DNA of 64,000 bases from positions 62,001-126,000 of the forward strand of contig JANWYT010000002.1 in the NCBI GenBank assembly GCA_025055175.1, in the 5' to 3' direction. Each line of letters starts with the position of its first letter. Positions within the stretch are counted from its first letter, which is position 1. The DNA comes from Anaerolineae bacterium (GTDB lineage Bacteria > Chloroflexota > Anaerolineae > Aggregatilineales > Phototrophicaceae). The notes beneath the pieces were generated by a model that saw only the letters and a list, made by a program, of their open reading frames with translations, searched no databases and had not been told where the DNA came from. Positions 16,728 through 27,273 of this stretch are shown here, one piece after another. The translations under genes were made by a program, and so were the position numbers.

Positions 16728-19700
16728 TCAGTTCATGCGCTGTGGCACGGCAATCTTGATGAAGTGAGCGGCCGGACGCTTGAGCAAAGCATAGAGGTGC
16801 TGCGCTGCTTCGGCCTGGTTATTAAGCTCCAGGGTTTGGATGTAAAGCGTCAGCAGTTCGCGCACGTCGGCGCTGCCCTGCTCATCCAGCGGCAGGATGT
16901 CTACGACCGCGCCAGGGGCTAGTCGGCGCTTGATCGCTTCGATGGTCAGGTTCATCTCCGGCTGAATGCGCTGGTAAATGACGCCGCCTGTCATGCCAGC
17001 GCAAATCCAGGGGCCAGGATCGCCGAGGACGAGAGCGCGGCCGCTGGTCATGTACTCAAAAGCGTAACCTTTGAGGTTGGCACGCGCGCCTAAGCCGCCC
17101 AACTCGTCGCGCAGCGGTTGCTTGACCTCGCCGCCGAAGATGACTGACGCGCCGCTCATGCGAATACAGGCACGGGTATCGGCGTCGCCCTGGACGATGA
17201 ACAAGCCGCCCTGCGCGCCGTAGGCGAACGATTTGCCCACTGAGCCGTCGACGCGCGCGCCATTGTGGTTGAGACCTTTGAGGATGGTCACAACGCCGCC
17301 CTTAGCGCATTTCCCCACGCCATCCTGTGCGCCACCCTCTACGAAGACGTGGACTGGCTCATCGATGAATGCCGCCAATCCGTTGCCGGGGATGGCGCTG
17401 TTGCTGAACGACAGGTGGATGGCCTGAATCTGCTCTGGGTTGCCCAGCTCACCGCGCTTGATAGCGCCGCATAGGTGCGTCCCCAGGGCGCGATCCATCG
17501 CCATCACTTGGCCATCGTCATAGGTCAGCTCATATTCACCGCGATCCACGTAGCGCTTGACGACTTCGGTGATTTGGCGGCTCACAGTGTTACGCGGACG
17601 CGACAAGACGCGCCCGCCTGCCTGGACGACCTTCTTGGATGGTCGTGGCACGGGGCGGCACAGTGCTGAGAGATCGACGCGGTCGTGCAGAGCGGTTTGC
17701 TCTAGCAAATCAGCGCGGCCTACCAGGTCTTGAGCGCGGGTGAAGCCCATCTTGGCTACCCACTGGCGCGTATCTTCGGCCAGCATATTGAAGACGCGCA
17801 CGATACCGTCAGATGAGCCTTTCTCTTCAAAGGGTCGGAAAGCCTTGAAGCCTTTAATCTCTGCTTCTTCCTTAGTCTTGACATGGGTCGTGATGCCGAC
17901 GTGGCACGTGCCTTCATGACAGCCGCGACAGATGGTGCAGCCTACTGCCACCATCGCTAACGTGCCGAAGCCGACTCGATTGGCCCCCAGGCACAGCATT
18001 TTCACCACATCGCGACCACTCTTCATGCCACCATCTACCCACAACTCAACATCGGCGCGCAGACCGCTCTCAGTCAGGGCGCGGTGAGCCAGCCATAGGC
18101 CAATCTCGCTGGGCAGTCCCACATGGCGCAGCGCATGAGCGCGAGCTGCCCCGGTGCCGCCAGTGTAGCCAGTGATAGTGATGATATCAGCGCCGGCTTT
18201 GGCCACGCCGACCGCGATGATCCCCACGCCAGGCACGACCGGAATCTTGACGGAGACTTTGGCTAGGGGGTTGGCAGTCTTCAGTTCGTCGATGAGCTGG
18301 GCTAAGTCTTCTATGGAGTAAAGATCGTGATTGTTGCTGGGGGAGATCAGGTCGATGCCTGGCGTCGTCCCGCGTGAAGCGGCTACCTGCTCCGTCACCT
18401 TGAAGCCAGGCAGATGGCCGCCTTCGCCTGGCTTAGCGCCCTGGCCAATCTTGATCTCGATCAAGTAGCAGGAGTTCAGGAAGCCGATGTTGACGCCAAA
18501 GCGCGCTGATGCCACCTGCTGTCCGCGGTTGTGCGGATACTTGCCCATGATGTCCATCAGCTCGCCACCTTCGCCGTTAACGCAGATCGTGTTCAGCTTG
18601 GCAGCGGCTTCAGCGTAAGCGCGGAAGGACAGCTCGCCTTGTGAGCCGAACGACATGGCGCTGATAATCATCGGCATGTCGTGGTCGCCTACGCGCAGGT
18701 CAACTTGGCTGGGATCAGCAGGATGAGCCGATTCCTTCAGGCTGAGCAGATGGCTGAGGTTGACAGGGATCGTCCGTTCAAGTTCCAGCAAGGCAGCGCT
18801 GTATTCTTCCAGGCCAATTTCGCCCTGAGCCACGCCTTCCACCTTCTTGTACACCTTTGGATAGAAGCGGTCGGGATTGACCATGCGCCCGTTGATCTCG
18901 CCGCTGAATTCGCGAGCGCGTTCTTCAGCATCGGCCTTGAGCTGCCCCCAGGTGAGGCCGCGCGCGTCGCTGCCGAAGTAGTTGGGCGTGCCGAAGACTG
19001 CCGCCACGCCTTTGGCCAAACCGATGGAACTGAAGACGTGGCCATAGGCGCGTAGTTCATGGCAGCCCATCGTGGAGATGATCTTCTCCAGCCCGCTAAT
19101 CATACCCTTGAACAGATTGCTCATCGCTTTGGTGATGTCGGCGTCGCTGGGCGGGGTCTTACCTGCTTTGGGCGCAATGCCGATGGCCACTGCATACATA
19201 GCATATGGGACGACGGCATTTGCTCCCAGGCTAATGACCAGTGCTAGGTCGTGCAGGTCGCGCAGCGCGCCGGAGCGCAAGACGATCCCCACGCGGCGGC
19301 GTAGGTTGGGGCTATATTCGGCCAGGCGCAGCGCCTTGTCGATGGCGGCTGTGGCCAGCAGCGGATCGATGAATAACTGCTGACCACTCAGTACGTCGTA
19401 ATCGTCTAGGATGAGGCATTGTGCGCCTTCCAGGACAGCGTCAATAGCCTGGATTTGCAGGCGCTCGATGGCTTCTTCCATCATCTCATCGTGGCGCGCA
19501 GCAATGGACAAGATGCGCGCGCGGCTGCCGAAGACTTCCATCAGATGATCGAGCGTCATCGTGCCGTATTTTTGTGCAATTGCGCTGAGGACTTCCTCAG
19601 AACCCAGGTCAGGGTGACCACCGAGCAGGAAAGGCACTTCAAGCTGGACGAGCAGGTCGTGGTCGTTGCGAGCCCGGGCGATGTCGGGGCGCGCGCCGAC

Positions 19701-21434
19701 GACCACGCGAGTTGAGAACTGCGACTGCTCGCGTTCGCGATCAATGGCCGGGTTAGTGACGACAGCCACTGTCTCCTTGAAGTAATCAGCGATGTTGACG
19801 CGCGTCATCGACAGCGCACCTAGCGGCCCGTCCCAGCCGAGTGAGCCAATCAGCTCTTTGCTCGTCTCAGCGATGGTCTCCACGATTTGCAAGTGATAGC
19901 GCTCCCAGCCGAAGGCTGCCATCACTGAAGCGTTGATCTTCTGGCCTGGGCGCGTCCAGGGCTTGGCTGCGCTCAGTGGGGCGACGTAGCCGCCCACGCT
20001 GATGTTGGCTTCGGCTTGCAAGGCAGTGTTGGTGATGATGGGCTGAGCCTGAAGCTGAGCGCCATCGCCGCCTCTGGATGGTATAGAGAAGAAGCTGTTG
20101 CTGGATTCGCGGGCGCTCAGCGTCCAAATGCTGGGAGCATCTGGGCTGGCGGGACGACGCTGCTGATAGCGGCCGTGGACGTGGCGCTGGATAGCAGGGT
20201 AGTCCATGACCTCTACGCCCTGGCCAGGGATGAGACGCAGGGCGATTTTCTCGCCTGGAGCCATAGGCTTGGGCGTGTTGGCCAGCGAATCCAGATGGTA
20301 GACGCCGCGCTCCGATGAAGCGAAGTATTCTTTCTCCGTCTCGCCAAACCACAATGGGCGTAAGCCCAGAGCGTCTACGCTGAAGACGAGTTGGTTACCC
20401 ATGCGCGTCGCCACTGCTGCTGGCCCCTCAGCGAAGTGGCCGAAAGACTGGCGTATCTCCTCGTACATTTTATGAATGTTGGGCGCATTCTGGATGAGGT
20501 CGTGACTGTAAGGCGGGAAGACTACCTCCATCGCTTCGATCAAATCTAGGCCGTAGCTGGCGCACAGAGCGTGGATTAGACGATCTACGTCTTGGCTATC
20601 AGAGCCATCCTCCGGAAGCGGCACGCCCAGCATGGCGGCTTCTAGGCGCAAGCGTGAGATGGTGTTGAATTCGCCGTTGTGGCCTAGCAGGTTGAAAGGC
20701 TGGACGCGCTCAAAGATGGGATTGGTGTTGGTGCTGTAGCGAGCATGGCCCATCGTCACCGTCGAAGCGTAGTCGGGATCGCGCAGCTCTGGGTAATAGC
20801 GTCGCAGAATCTCGATCGTCCCCTGGACTTTGTAGACCACACTGTGCGAGGAGAAGGACGGGAAATGTACCCCTAGCTCGCGCTCCAAGCGCACTTGCAG
20901 CTCAAAGAGCGTAGCTTCTAGACGGTCGCTGCGCACTTGGCCGTTGACGCCGGCCACCTGCCAGAAGCTCGGCTCGCACTTCTCCGCGTTCGGGCCGAGT
21001 ACAGTGCTGTTGACTTGTCCGGGCCGATCGAGCAGGATATGCAGGCCGGCTTCGCTGATGGTGCGGCAAATCTGATCGACGATGTGGCGCGCGCGTTGGC
21101 GGTCTTGGGCGGGGATCATGATGTGAGCCACCCAGAAATTGCGATCCGAAGCCGGCGAGGAGAGCATACCAGCCTGGGCCAGCCACTTTGACCACATCTG
21201 GCGCGGGATGTCCGTCAGAATGCCGACGCCGTCACCTTCGCCGTTGATGTAGCCGGTGCGGTGGCCCATGCGCGACAGAGCCTCGATAGTGCGCTTGACG
21301 TTGCCATGCGTGGGTTGACCGCCTTTGCGCACCGCGCAGATGAGGGCGCAGGCATCACGTTCTTCGCGGTCAATACGATGGAGTTCCGCGTCTTGCTGGA
21401 AAGGGAGGGATGTTGGGCGGAAACGATTATTCAT
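16728..21434 (-). CDS. gltB: Glutamate synthase, large subunit
   Basis: About 1568 residues, the full GltB length. It makes glutamate from glutamine and 2-oxoglutarate. The class II glutamine amidotransferase starts at Cys29 (ERDACALICAVRKGG), which would be the N-terminal nucleophile after propeptide removal. The central domain and the FMN-binding synthase barrel follow (ISPSNNHDLYSIEDLAQLIDELK, GADIITITGYTGGTGAARAHALRH). The Fe-S cysteines are in GCTICRGCHEGTCHVGI, and the C-terminal beta-helix has repeated G-rich turns. I prefer the ATG at 21434, with GAGGA five bases upstream, to the ATG at 21446. No small subunit gene (gltD) is next to it, so a ferredoxin-dependent enzyme or a distant gltD is possible. 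Confidence 0.95.
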   Translation of the reverse strand: MNNRFRPTSLPFQQDAELHRIDREERDACALICAVRKGGQPTHGNVKRTIEALSRMGHRTGYINGEGDGVGILTDIPRQMWSKWLAQAGMLSSPASDRNFWVAHIMIPAQDRQRARHIVDQICRTISEAGLHILLDRPGQVNSTVLGPNAEKCEPSFWQVAGVNGQVRSDRLEATLFELQVRLERELGVHFPSFSSHSVVYKVQGTIEILRRYYPELRDPDYASTVTMGHARYSTNTNPIFERVQPFNLLGHNGEFNTISRLRLEAAMLGVPLPEDGSDSQDVDRLIHALCASYGLDLIEAMEVVFPPYSHDLIQNAPNIHKMYEEIRQSFGHFAEGPAAVATRMGNQLVFSVDALGLRPLWFGETEKEYFASSERGVYHLDSLANTPKPMAPGEKIALRLIPGQGVEVMDYPAIQRHVHGRYQQRRPASPDAPSIWTLSARESSNSFFSIPSRGGDGAQLQAQPIITNTALQAEANISVGGYVAPLSAAKPWTRPGQKINASVMAAFGWERYHLQIVETIAETSKELIGSLGWDGPLGALSMTRVNIADYFKETVAVVTNPAIDREREQSQFSTRVVVGARPDIARARNDHDLLVQLEVPFLLGGHPDLGSEEVLSAIAQKYGTMTLDHLMEVFGSRARILSIAARHDEMMEEAIERLQIQAIDAVLEGAQCLILDDYDVLSGQQLFIDPLLATAAIDKALRLAEYSPNLRRRVGIVLRSGALRDLHDLALVISLGANAVVPYAMYAVAIGIAPKAGKTPPSDADITKAMSNLFKGMISGLEKIISTMGCHELRAYGHVFSSIGLAKGVAAVFGTPNYFGSDARGLTWGQLKADAEERAREFSGEINGRMVNPDRFYPKVYKKVEGVAQGEIGLEEYSAALLELERTIPVNLSHLLSLKESAHPADPSQVDLRVGDHDMPMIISAMSFGSQGELSFRAYAEAAAKLNTICVNGEGGELMDIMGKYPHNRGQQVASARFGVNIGFLNSCYLIEIKIGQGAKPGEGGHLPGFKVTEQVAASRGTTPGIDLISPSNNHDLYSIEDLAQLIDELKTANPLAKVSVKIPVVPGVGIIAVGVAKAGADIITITGYTGGTGAARAHALRHVGLPSEIGLWLAHRALTESGLRADVELWVDGGMKSGRDVVKMLCLGANRVGFGTLAMVAVGCTICRGCHEGTCHVGITTHVKTKEEAEIKGFKAFRPFEEKGSSDGIVRVFNMLAEDTRQWVAKMGFTRAQDLVGRADLLEQTALHDRVDLSALCRPVPRPSKKVVQAGGRVLSRPRNTVSRQITEVVKRYVDRGEYELTYDDGQVMAMDRALGTHLCGAIKRGELGNPEQIQAIHLSFSNSAIPGNGLAAFIDEPVHVFVEGGAQDGVGKCAKGGVVTILKGLNHNGARVDGSVGKSFAYGAQGGLFIVQGDADTRACIRMSGASVIFGGEVKQPLRDELGGLGARANLKGYAFEYMTSGRALVLGDPGPWICAGMTGGVIYQRIQPEMNLTIEAIKRRLAPGAVVDILPLDEQGSADVRELLTLYIQTLELNNQAEAAQHLYALLKRPAAHFIKIAVPQRMN

Positions 21435-21446
21435 GGCTTTCCTCAT

Positions 21447-21751
21447 GCGTATGTGATTTCAAACTGCAATAAACTGCACAAAGGCTGAGGCGTAAAAATA
21501 GTTGTCGGGGGTACAGTCTGGAGAGTCGCTGCTCGGTGTCAGCGTCTGGACTATCCAGATGTGCTGCACTAGAGTGAAATTTTGTCAGCATAAGTCTAGC
21601 AAGTCTGTTTGCTAGACGACTATGGATAAAATTCACGTCCCTGCTTGGAACATTTATCCAAGAAAAGCCACTTTTCATAGGTCATCATAGCCATTGGCTA
21701 GATTGCACAAAGAAAAGAGGCTCTTTTTGTTGTGCGAAGGTGAGGCGAGGC
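21447..21751 (-). promoter_or_regulatory. Hairpin-rich leader between PucR regulator 2 and gltB
   Basis: This 305-base gap upstream of gltB holds at least six consecutive inverted repeats: 21540-21566 (CAGC plus TCTGGA, 3-base apical loop), 21594-21617 (perfect 9-bp arms GTCTAGCAA / TTGCTAGAC, 6-base loop), 21623-21660 (TGGATAAA / TTTATCCA), 21662-21676 (GAAAAG / CTTTTC), 21688-21700 (TAGCC / GGCTA) and 21705-21735 (13 of 15 positions complementary). None ends in a clean U-tract on the gltB strand. They may form a structured 5' leader RNA, or the palindromes may be operator sites. I see no convincing promoter within it and no known riboswitch class. Confidence 0.5.
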
Positions 21752-23401
21752 TCAATTAAGGCTCAGCAGACGACGGATCGTCAGAGCCAAGTGTAGAGCC
21801 AGGCGCGTCTCTGGTCTGCTCAGGTCAATTTCGGCGATTTCGTTGATGCGGTTCATGCGGTAGAGCAGGGTGTTACGATGGACAATCAGCATTTCGGCGG
21901 TGGAGCTGAGGTTGCCATGACAGGTGAAGAAAGCTTCCAACGTCTTGAGCAGGTCGGCTTTTTGGTGCGTGTCGTAGTCGATCAGCGCGCCCAGAGTGCG
22001 ATTGCAGAATTCGATCAACTTCTCGCGGTCATTCAGGCTGAGGATGAGTTGGTAGACGCCTAAGTCGCCAATGTAGAGCGGCGTATCGGTTTGTAGACGC
22101 ACAGCTAATTCCATCGCTTGGACGGCGTCACGGTAGCTGCTGCGCCAGGCGCTGATGTCTTTGGCGGATTGGCCCAGACCAATGGCAACGTGATTGTTGG
22201 GGTATTGCCTGTTGATCTCCCTGGCGAAGATCTCCGTCAGGCGCAGGCTGGTGTCAATCGGGTTTTCGCGGTCAGTGGCGTGGAAGACGACGATCTCGCG
22301 CTCTTTTTCGCGCTGCCAGACCAGGGCTTTGGCGCGCTGGCTATCGATGATCGTGTTGACCATCGTCTCCAGGCGGCGCATAGAGGGTGGATTCTCGCCG
22401 CGCCAAGAGAGGACGATGGCGACGTGAATCTGTGTCATGTCGTGTTCGAAGCGTTCGCCCTGGCGCACGGCTTCTTGTTGGCTTACATCGCCAATCAGCA
22501 GACGGTCTAGAAAAGTGCCGCGCAGGCGCTTCTCGGTCTCGCTGACGGCTTTCAGCTTGGCCATCTCCAGCGCACAGGCGCCAGCGCCGTGTTCAGCGAC
22601 TAGGCGATCTAGATCGTCCAAGTCGCTCTCTTGGCCGATGACGGATAGGAAGCCGCGCCCTATGCTGTTGGTGATGATCGGCGCGACGAAGCGCGCTAAG
22701 CCAATGATGGGCAGGCTCTGGCGGATGACGGGGTTGTCTAGATCAGCTACGCGGTGGCGGTCTTGCAAAGCGGGCGGTATATGTTCCATCTTGCGCAGGA
22801 ACTGGTCGATGTCTTCCCAAGCAGCCACGAGCTGCGGCTGTACCGTGTGTTCGATGGGTCGTAGGCGCTTGTCCTGGACGACGATGGCTTTGTTGGTCAG
22901 GCGGGCCATTGCTGTGACGATCTCCGCCATGCCCTCGTTGCGCGAAGAGATTTGGGTGAGCTGACGGTAAATCTGCGTGCCGCGCCGCTCAAGCTGGCCT
23001 TTGCGATCGACTAGCAGGCTAATGACGCTGCGTTCGACCTGGCGCACGCGCGCGCCGACAGGCAGCGTCATCAACGAGATGTTATAGGCCTTTGCCTCTG
23101 CAACGGCGGTTGGCGAAGGGGCTAAACTAGTGACGACAGCGGCAGCTTGAATGTCAGCTGCCCAGCGCACGATGTCTACGTCTGTAATAGTACTGCGACC
23201 GAAGTTCTCCGGTGGCGCGACCAGCAGCACTTCGCCTGGCTGGACGCTTTTATGGTTGAAGTGTTCGTCCATGAAGATGACGCTAGCCCAAGAGACGACG
23301 CGGTTGAGGACGCCTTCGCCGGTGACGACGCGCGTCCCCAGGGGTAGTGCCAGCTTACGAATGTCTTCGACGGTGACAGTAGGGGTGAGTTCGCTCATCA
23401 T
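21752..23401 (-). CDS. PucR-family transcriptional regulator 2
   Basis: About 549 residues, with the same plan as the regulator at 14499: an N-terminal PucR sensory domain (VTVEDIRKLALPLGTRVVTGEGVLNRVVSWASVI), a GAF-like middle (IVVQDKRLRPIEHTVQPQL through DLDDLDRLVAEHGAGACALEMAKLK) and the C-terminal helix-turn-helix (FFTCHGNLSSTAEMLIVHRNTLLYRMNRINEIAEIDLSRPETRLALHLAL). Both halves align by eye with regulator 1 but are clearly divergent. Start: adjacent ATG codons at 23401 and 23398 are better than the TTG at 23407. It lies directly upstream of the gltB leader on the same strand and could be co-transcribed with, or control, gltB (inference). Confidence 0.85.
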   Translation of the reverse strand: MMSELTPTVTVEDIRKLALPLGTRVVTGEGVLNRVVSWASVIFMDEHFNHKSVQPGEVLLVAPPENFGRSTITDVDIVRWAADIQAAAVVTSLAPSPTAVAEAKAYNISLMTLPVGARVRQVERSVISLLVDRKGQLERRGTQIYRQLTQISSRNEGMAEIVTAMARLTNKAIVVQDKRLRPIEHTVQPQLVAAWEDIDQFLRKMEHIPPALQDRHRVADLDNPVIRQSLPIIGLARFVAPIITNSIGRGFLSVIGQESDLDDLDRLVAEHGAGACALEMAKLKAVSETEKRLRGTFLDRLLIGDVSQQEAVRQGERFEHDMTQIHVAIVLSWRGENPPSMRRLETMVNTIIDSQRAKALVWQREKEREIVVFHATDRENPIDTSLRLTEIFAREINRQYPNNHVAIGLGQSAKDISAWRSSYRDAVQAMELAVRLQTDTPLYIGDLGVYQLILSLNDREKLIEFCNRTLGALIDYDTHQKADLLKTLEAFFTCHGNLSSTAEMLIVHRNTLLYRMNRINEIAEIDLSRPETRLALHLALTIRRLLSLN

Positions 23402-23454
23402 ATCCAACAGCCATGCGTGAATGTACCTTAAGAATTAACTGATAGCGGCTATTC

Positions 23455-23471
23455 TGTCAAGTTGCACAAAG
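23455..23471 (-). promoter_or_regulatory. Promoter -35 of PucR regulator 2 with adjoining TTGCACAAAG box
   Basis: On the minus strand a perfect TTGACA (23460-23455) lies about 55 bases before the start codon; at 16-17 bases spacing only a weak AT-rich -10 (TAATTC) is seen. Immediately upstream of the -35, separated by one base, is CTTTGTGCAA (plus-strand TTGCACAAAG, 23462-23471). The same 10-mer or a one-mismatch version occurs in front of other nitrogen genes in this window, so it may be an activator site. This is inference. Confidence 0.4.
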
Positions 23472-23495
23472 ACTTTTGCAGGCTTATTGGTCAAA

Positions 23496-23834
23496 TTAGC
23501 CCTCATTGGTGACAATACCGTAGCCAATGATGGCCATAGTAGCGATGAACGAGACGAGGACAGGATCAGCTGGTGAGCCAATGTAGAAGTCGTAAGCTGC
23601 CAGCAGGATCAGCACCGTAGCAGTGATGATGTTGAGCATGCCAGCGCGCCAGCCTAATTTAATTTTGCTGTACTGGTAGAGAGCCGAGAAAAACAGAATG
23701 CTGCCCAACACGCCTGGCACAATCCAGCTAGGCAACAGCAGGTCGCGGTCAAAGCCAACAACGACGAAGACGAAGACCATCGCGTACCAAGTCCAGCGCT
23801 CTACTCTTGCTTCTTGGGCTGTCTTGCGCGCCAT
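23496..23834 (-). CDS. Small integral membrane protein, unknown
   Basis: 112 residues with four predicted hydrophobic helices (WYAMVFVFVVVGF, SWIVPGVLGSILFFSALYQY, GMLNIITATVLILLAAYDFYI, PVLVSFIATMAIIGYGIV) and a short basic N-terminus MARKTAQEARVERW. The start at 23834 has a strong GGAGGG 6 bases upstream; an in-frame ATG at 23867 is less likely. A TATAAT at 23875-23870 on this strand could be its -10. It lies between carB and PucR regulator 2 with gaps on both sides, so it is probably its own transcription unit. Function unknown. Confidence 0.65.
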   Translation of the reverse strand: MARKTAQEARVERWTWYAMVFVFVVVGFDRDLLLPSWIVPGVLGSILFFSALYQYSKIKLGWRAGMLNIITATVLILLAAYDFYIGSPADPVLVSFIATMAIIGYGIVTNEG

Positions 23835-23912
23835 TGTGCGCCCTCCTTCGTGCCTCCTGACGTTCATCTATTATAAATCTTAAAGTGAGGCGGCGAGAGG
23901 GCGCAGGTGGCT

Positions 23913-26900
23913 TCAGGGCGAATGAGGCCTATGGTGAGCCTGCAAGCTGCGCACGCGCAGCGGCTTTTGCAACAGACGCTTAATCCCCTGGAGGGTGGCC
24001 ATGGCTGCGCTCATGGTGGTGACGATGGGGACGGCAGCTTGGTAAGCAGCGCTGCGGATGATCGCTCCATCTTCGTATGATTGGCTGCCTAGTGGCGTGT
24101 TGATAATGAGGTGAATCTGCCCGGCTTTGAGCATGTCTAGCACATGAGGCGAGCCTTCTGAGACTTTGTTCACGCGCTGCGCTTGCACGCCAACGCGGTT
24201 GAGATAGTCAGCTGTCCCTTGAGTGGCGACGATGTGGAAGCCCAGGGCCGCTAGTTCACGGGCGATGCGGGCAACCGTGGCCTTGTCGAAGTCGTTGACG
24301 CTGATACAAGCTGTCCCGCGCGTGGGGATGGGCATGTTAGCAGCAATTTGCGCCTTGACGAAGGCATGACCGAAACTGCTAGCATGGCCCATGACCTCAC
24401 CAGTCGAACGCATTTCTGGCCCCAAACGAGCATCGACGCCAGGAAACTTCTGGAAAGGCAAGACGGCTTCCTTGACGAAGAAGCCATCAATGCTAGGTTC
24501 TTTGATGAAGCCCAGGTCTTCCAGGGTGCGGCCGGCAGCAATCTGGGCGGCGTAGCGCGCCAGTGGATGACCGGTGGCCTTGCTGACGAACGGTACAGTA
24601 CGGCTGGCGCGCGGGTTGACTTCCAGCACGTAAACCTCGTCATCCTTGATGGCATATTGGATGTTGTACAACCCCTTCACTCCCAAGCCTAGGCCGATCC
24701 GCACTGTGTAATCGCGGATGATGTCCAGGTGGTATTGACTGATCTTGTAGGGGGGTAGCACGCAGGCTGAGTCGCCGCTATGGATGCCGGCTTCTTCGAT
24801 GTGCTGCATAATGCCGCCAATGGTGACGCGCTGGCCGTCACACAGGGCGTCTACGTCCACCTCAAAGGCGTCCTCCAGGAACTGGTCAATGAGAATTGGG
24901 TGACCCGTCCATTCCACTCGTTCACGCAACCAAGTCTCCAGCCCTTCTTCGTCGAAGATGATGGCCATGTTACGACCACCGAGTACATAGCTGGGCCGTA
25001 CCAAGACGGGATAGCCGATGGCGCGTGCCTGGGCCAGGACTTCTTCGCGGTTGTTGGCCGTTGCTCCTTGCGGCTGGGTGATCTTCAGCTCGCGCATGAG
25101 AGCGTTGAAGCGTCGGCGATCTTCAGCCAAGTCGATCGTCTCCACGCTCGTCCCCCAGATGGGCGCACCACTGGCTTGCAGCGCATGAGCGATGTTGAGC
25201 GGCGTCTGGCCGCCGAACTGCACCAGCACACCGTCGGGTTTCTCTCGGTCGATGATGTTTAACACGTCTTCAGCGGTCAGCGGCTCGAAGTAGAGGCGGT
25301 CGGCGGTGTCATAATCCGTGCTGACCGTCTCTGGGTTGCAGTTGACCATGATCGTCTCGTAGCCTAATTCGCTGAGCGCAAAACAGGCGTGGACGCAGCA
25401 ATAGTCGAATTCGATGCCCTGGCCAATGCGATTCGGCCCACCGCCCAGGATCATCACTTTAGGCCGACTCGTCGGGAAGGCTTCATCGCCTTCTTCGTAG
25501 GTCGAATACAGATAGGGCGTTTGCGCTTCAAATTCGGCGGCGCAAGTATCGACGCGGTAGAAGTTGGCGCGCACACCTAGAGCTAAGCGGCGCGCACGCA
25601 CGACCATTTCGTCCTCACCCGTGAGCTGGCCGATGTAGGCATCGCTGAAGCCATGCTGCTTGAGCTTGCGAAAGTCGTGCGCGTCCAGGTCATCCAGGCG
25701 TAGGTTCTTGCGCAGGATGGTCTCGTGAATGGCCATCGTCATCTGCATTTGCTGGACAAACCAGGGATCGAAGCGCGTCTGTTCAACGATTTCTTCCAGG
25801 CTGATGCCTTCGCGGATAGCCGTTGCCACCTGGAAGAGGCGCTGAGCCGTTGGTATGCGCAGAGCCAGCGGGCTGGGCAGCGGCTCCGGCTTGCTGCCTA
25901 ATCCACTGATCCCGATATCCAGGGCGCGCACGGCTTTTTGCAACGCCTCTGGAAAAGTACGCCCAATCGCCATCACTTCGCCGACGGCTTTCATTTGCGG
26001 GCCAAGTACCTGGTCAACGCCAACGAACTTCTTGAAGTCCCAGCGTGGAATCTTGACGACGACATAATCCAGCGAAGGCTCAAAGCTGGCCGGCGTGACG
26101 CGCGTGATGTCGTTGGTGATCTCATCCAGGGTGAAGCCCACCGCCAGCAACGCGGCGATCTTGGCGATGGGGAAGCCCGTCGCTTTGCTGGCCAGCGCAG
26201 ACGAACGCGAGACGCGCGGATTCATCTCAATGACGTAGACTTGGCCATCGTCAGGGTTGATGGCAAACTGTACATTCGCGCCGCCAGTGGTGATCCCGAT
26301 CCTGTCGAAGATCATGCGCGAGTAGTTGCGCAGGCGCTGAAGCTCTTTGTCGGTGAGAGTTTGTGCGGGTGCGATGGTGATGCTGTCGCCGGTGTGGACG
26401 CCCATCGGATCGAGATTTTCAATGGAGCAAACGACGACGAAGTTGCCGCGCGCATCGCGCATGAGTTCCAGCTCGTACTCTTTCCAGCCTAGCAAGCTCT
26501 TGTCTACCAACACTTGTCCGACAGGCGAGAGGCGTATGCCGCGCGCCACAATCTCGCGCAGCTCAGCTTCGTTGTATGCCACGCCGCCGCCGCTGCCTCC
26601 TAGAGTGAAAGACGGGCGGATCAGAGCGGGGTAGCCGGTCACATCGCGCACTGCGTTCAGCGCCTGTTCCACCGACGAGACGACGACGCTAGGCGGCGAT
26701 TTGAGTCCAATCTCTGTCATTGTGTCTTTGAACAGCTGGCGATCTTCCGCCAGGCGTATGCTCTCCAACGACGCACCGATGAGCTGCACGCCGTACTGAT
26801 CTAGCACGCCGCTCTCTTTGAGACCGACAGCCAGGTTGAGGGCGGTTTGGCCGCCGACGGTGGGCAGCAGAGCGTCGGGTCGCTCCTGAGCGATGATCTG

Positions 26901-27125
26901 GGCGCAGATGTCCACTGTCAGCGGCTCAACATAGGTTGCATCAGCAAACTGCGGATCGGTCATGATGGTGGCCGGGTTGCTGTTGACCAGGACAATTCGG
27001 TAGCCCTGGGCGCGCAACGCTTTGCAGGCCTGGACGCCGCTGTAGTCGAATTCGCTGGCCTGGCCGATGACGATGGGGCCAGAGCCAATAATCATGATGC
27101 TTTGAATGTCAGTGCGTTTGGGCAT
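23913..27125 (-). CDS. carB: Carbamoyl-phosphate synthase, large subunit
   Basis: 1070 residues, the standard CarB length. It makes carbamoyl phosphate from bicarbonate, ATP and ammonia delivered by CarA. Two homologous ATP-grasp halves are visible: the first starts [30 protein letters not shown], the second at about residue 555 with [24 protein letters not shown]. Each contains an 'EvNPR.SRs/t.p..SKATG' metal-binding block. The last 140 residues are the methylglyoxal-synthase-like allosteric domain ([20 protein letters not shown]). It is 148 bases from carA rather than overlapping; that gap shows no convincing promoter or terminator, so co-transcription with the arg genes is likely but not certain. 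Confidence 0.97.
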   Translation of the reverse strand: MPKRTDIQSIMIIGSGPIVIGQASEFDYSGVQACKALRAQGYRIVLVNSNPATIMTDPQFADATYVEPLTVDICAQIIAQERPDALLPTVGGQTALNLAVGLKESGVLDQYGVQLIGASLESIRLAEDRQLFKDTMTEIGLKSPPSVVVSSVEQALNAVRDVTGYPALIRPSFTLGGSGGGVAYNEAELREIVARGIRLSPVGQVLVDKSLLGWKEYELELMRDARGNFVVVCSIENLDPMGVHTGDSITIAPAQTLTDKELQRLRNYSRMIFDRIGITTGGANVQFAINPDDGQVYVIEMNPRVSRSSALASKATGFPIAKIAALLAVGFTLDEITNDITRVTPASFEPSLDYVVVKIPRWDFKKFVGVDQVLGPQMKAVGEVMAIGRTFPEALQKAVRALDIGISGLGSKPEPLPSPLALRIPTAQRLFQVATAIREGISLEEIVEQTRFDPWFVQQMQMTMAIHETILRKNLRLDDLDAHDFRKLKQHGFSDAYIGQLTGEDEMVVRARRLALGVRANFYRVDTCAAEFEAQTPYLYSTYEEGDEAFPTSRPKVMILGGGPNRIGQGIEFDYCCVHACFALSELGYETIMVNCNPETVSTDYDTADRLYFEPLTAEDVLNIIDREKPDGVLVQFGGQTPLNIAHALQASGAPIWGTSVETIDLAEDRRRFNALMRELKITQPQGATANNREEVLAQARAIGYPVLVRPSYVLGGRNMAIIFDEEGLETWLRERVEWTGHPILIDQFLEDAFEVDVDALCDGQRVTIGGIMQHIEEAGIHSGDSACVLPPYKISQYHLDIIRDYTVRIGLGLGVKGLYNIQYAIKDDEVYVLEVNPRASRTVPFVSKATGHPLARYAAQIAAGRTLEDLGFIKEPSIDGFFVKEAVLPFQKFPGVDARLGPEMRSTGEVMGHASSFGHAFVKAQIAANMPIPTRGTACISVNDFDKATVARIARELAALGFHIVATQGTADYLNRVGVQAQRVNKVSEGSPHVLDMLKAGQIHLIINTPLGSQSYEDGAIIRSAAYQAAVPIVTTMSAAMATLQGIKRLLQKPLRVRSLQAHHRPHSP

Positions 27126-27273
27126 AGCTTATGCCATGACTTTCGTTTGCTCAGATGGCGACTAATTCAGTGGAGTACGAATGATCCGTCTATGGCGCGC
27201 AGTTGTCCGCAACGCGCCCTGCCGAAGTGCAAACTGACAAGACGTCGTTCGTCCCAAGTTGAACATGTGAAGT

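Noticed and set aside
21705-21735. Inverted repeat with 13 of 15 matches as a terminator for PucR regulator 2
   Set aside because: The loop would be a single base unless the inner AT pairs open, and no U-tract follows on the minus strand; kept only as part of the structured leader.
27126-27273. Gap between carA and carB as a separate regulatory region
   Set aside because: I searched both strands for promoter hexamers, hairpins with U-tracts and short ORFs and found nothing convincing.
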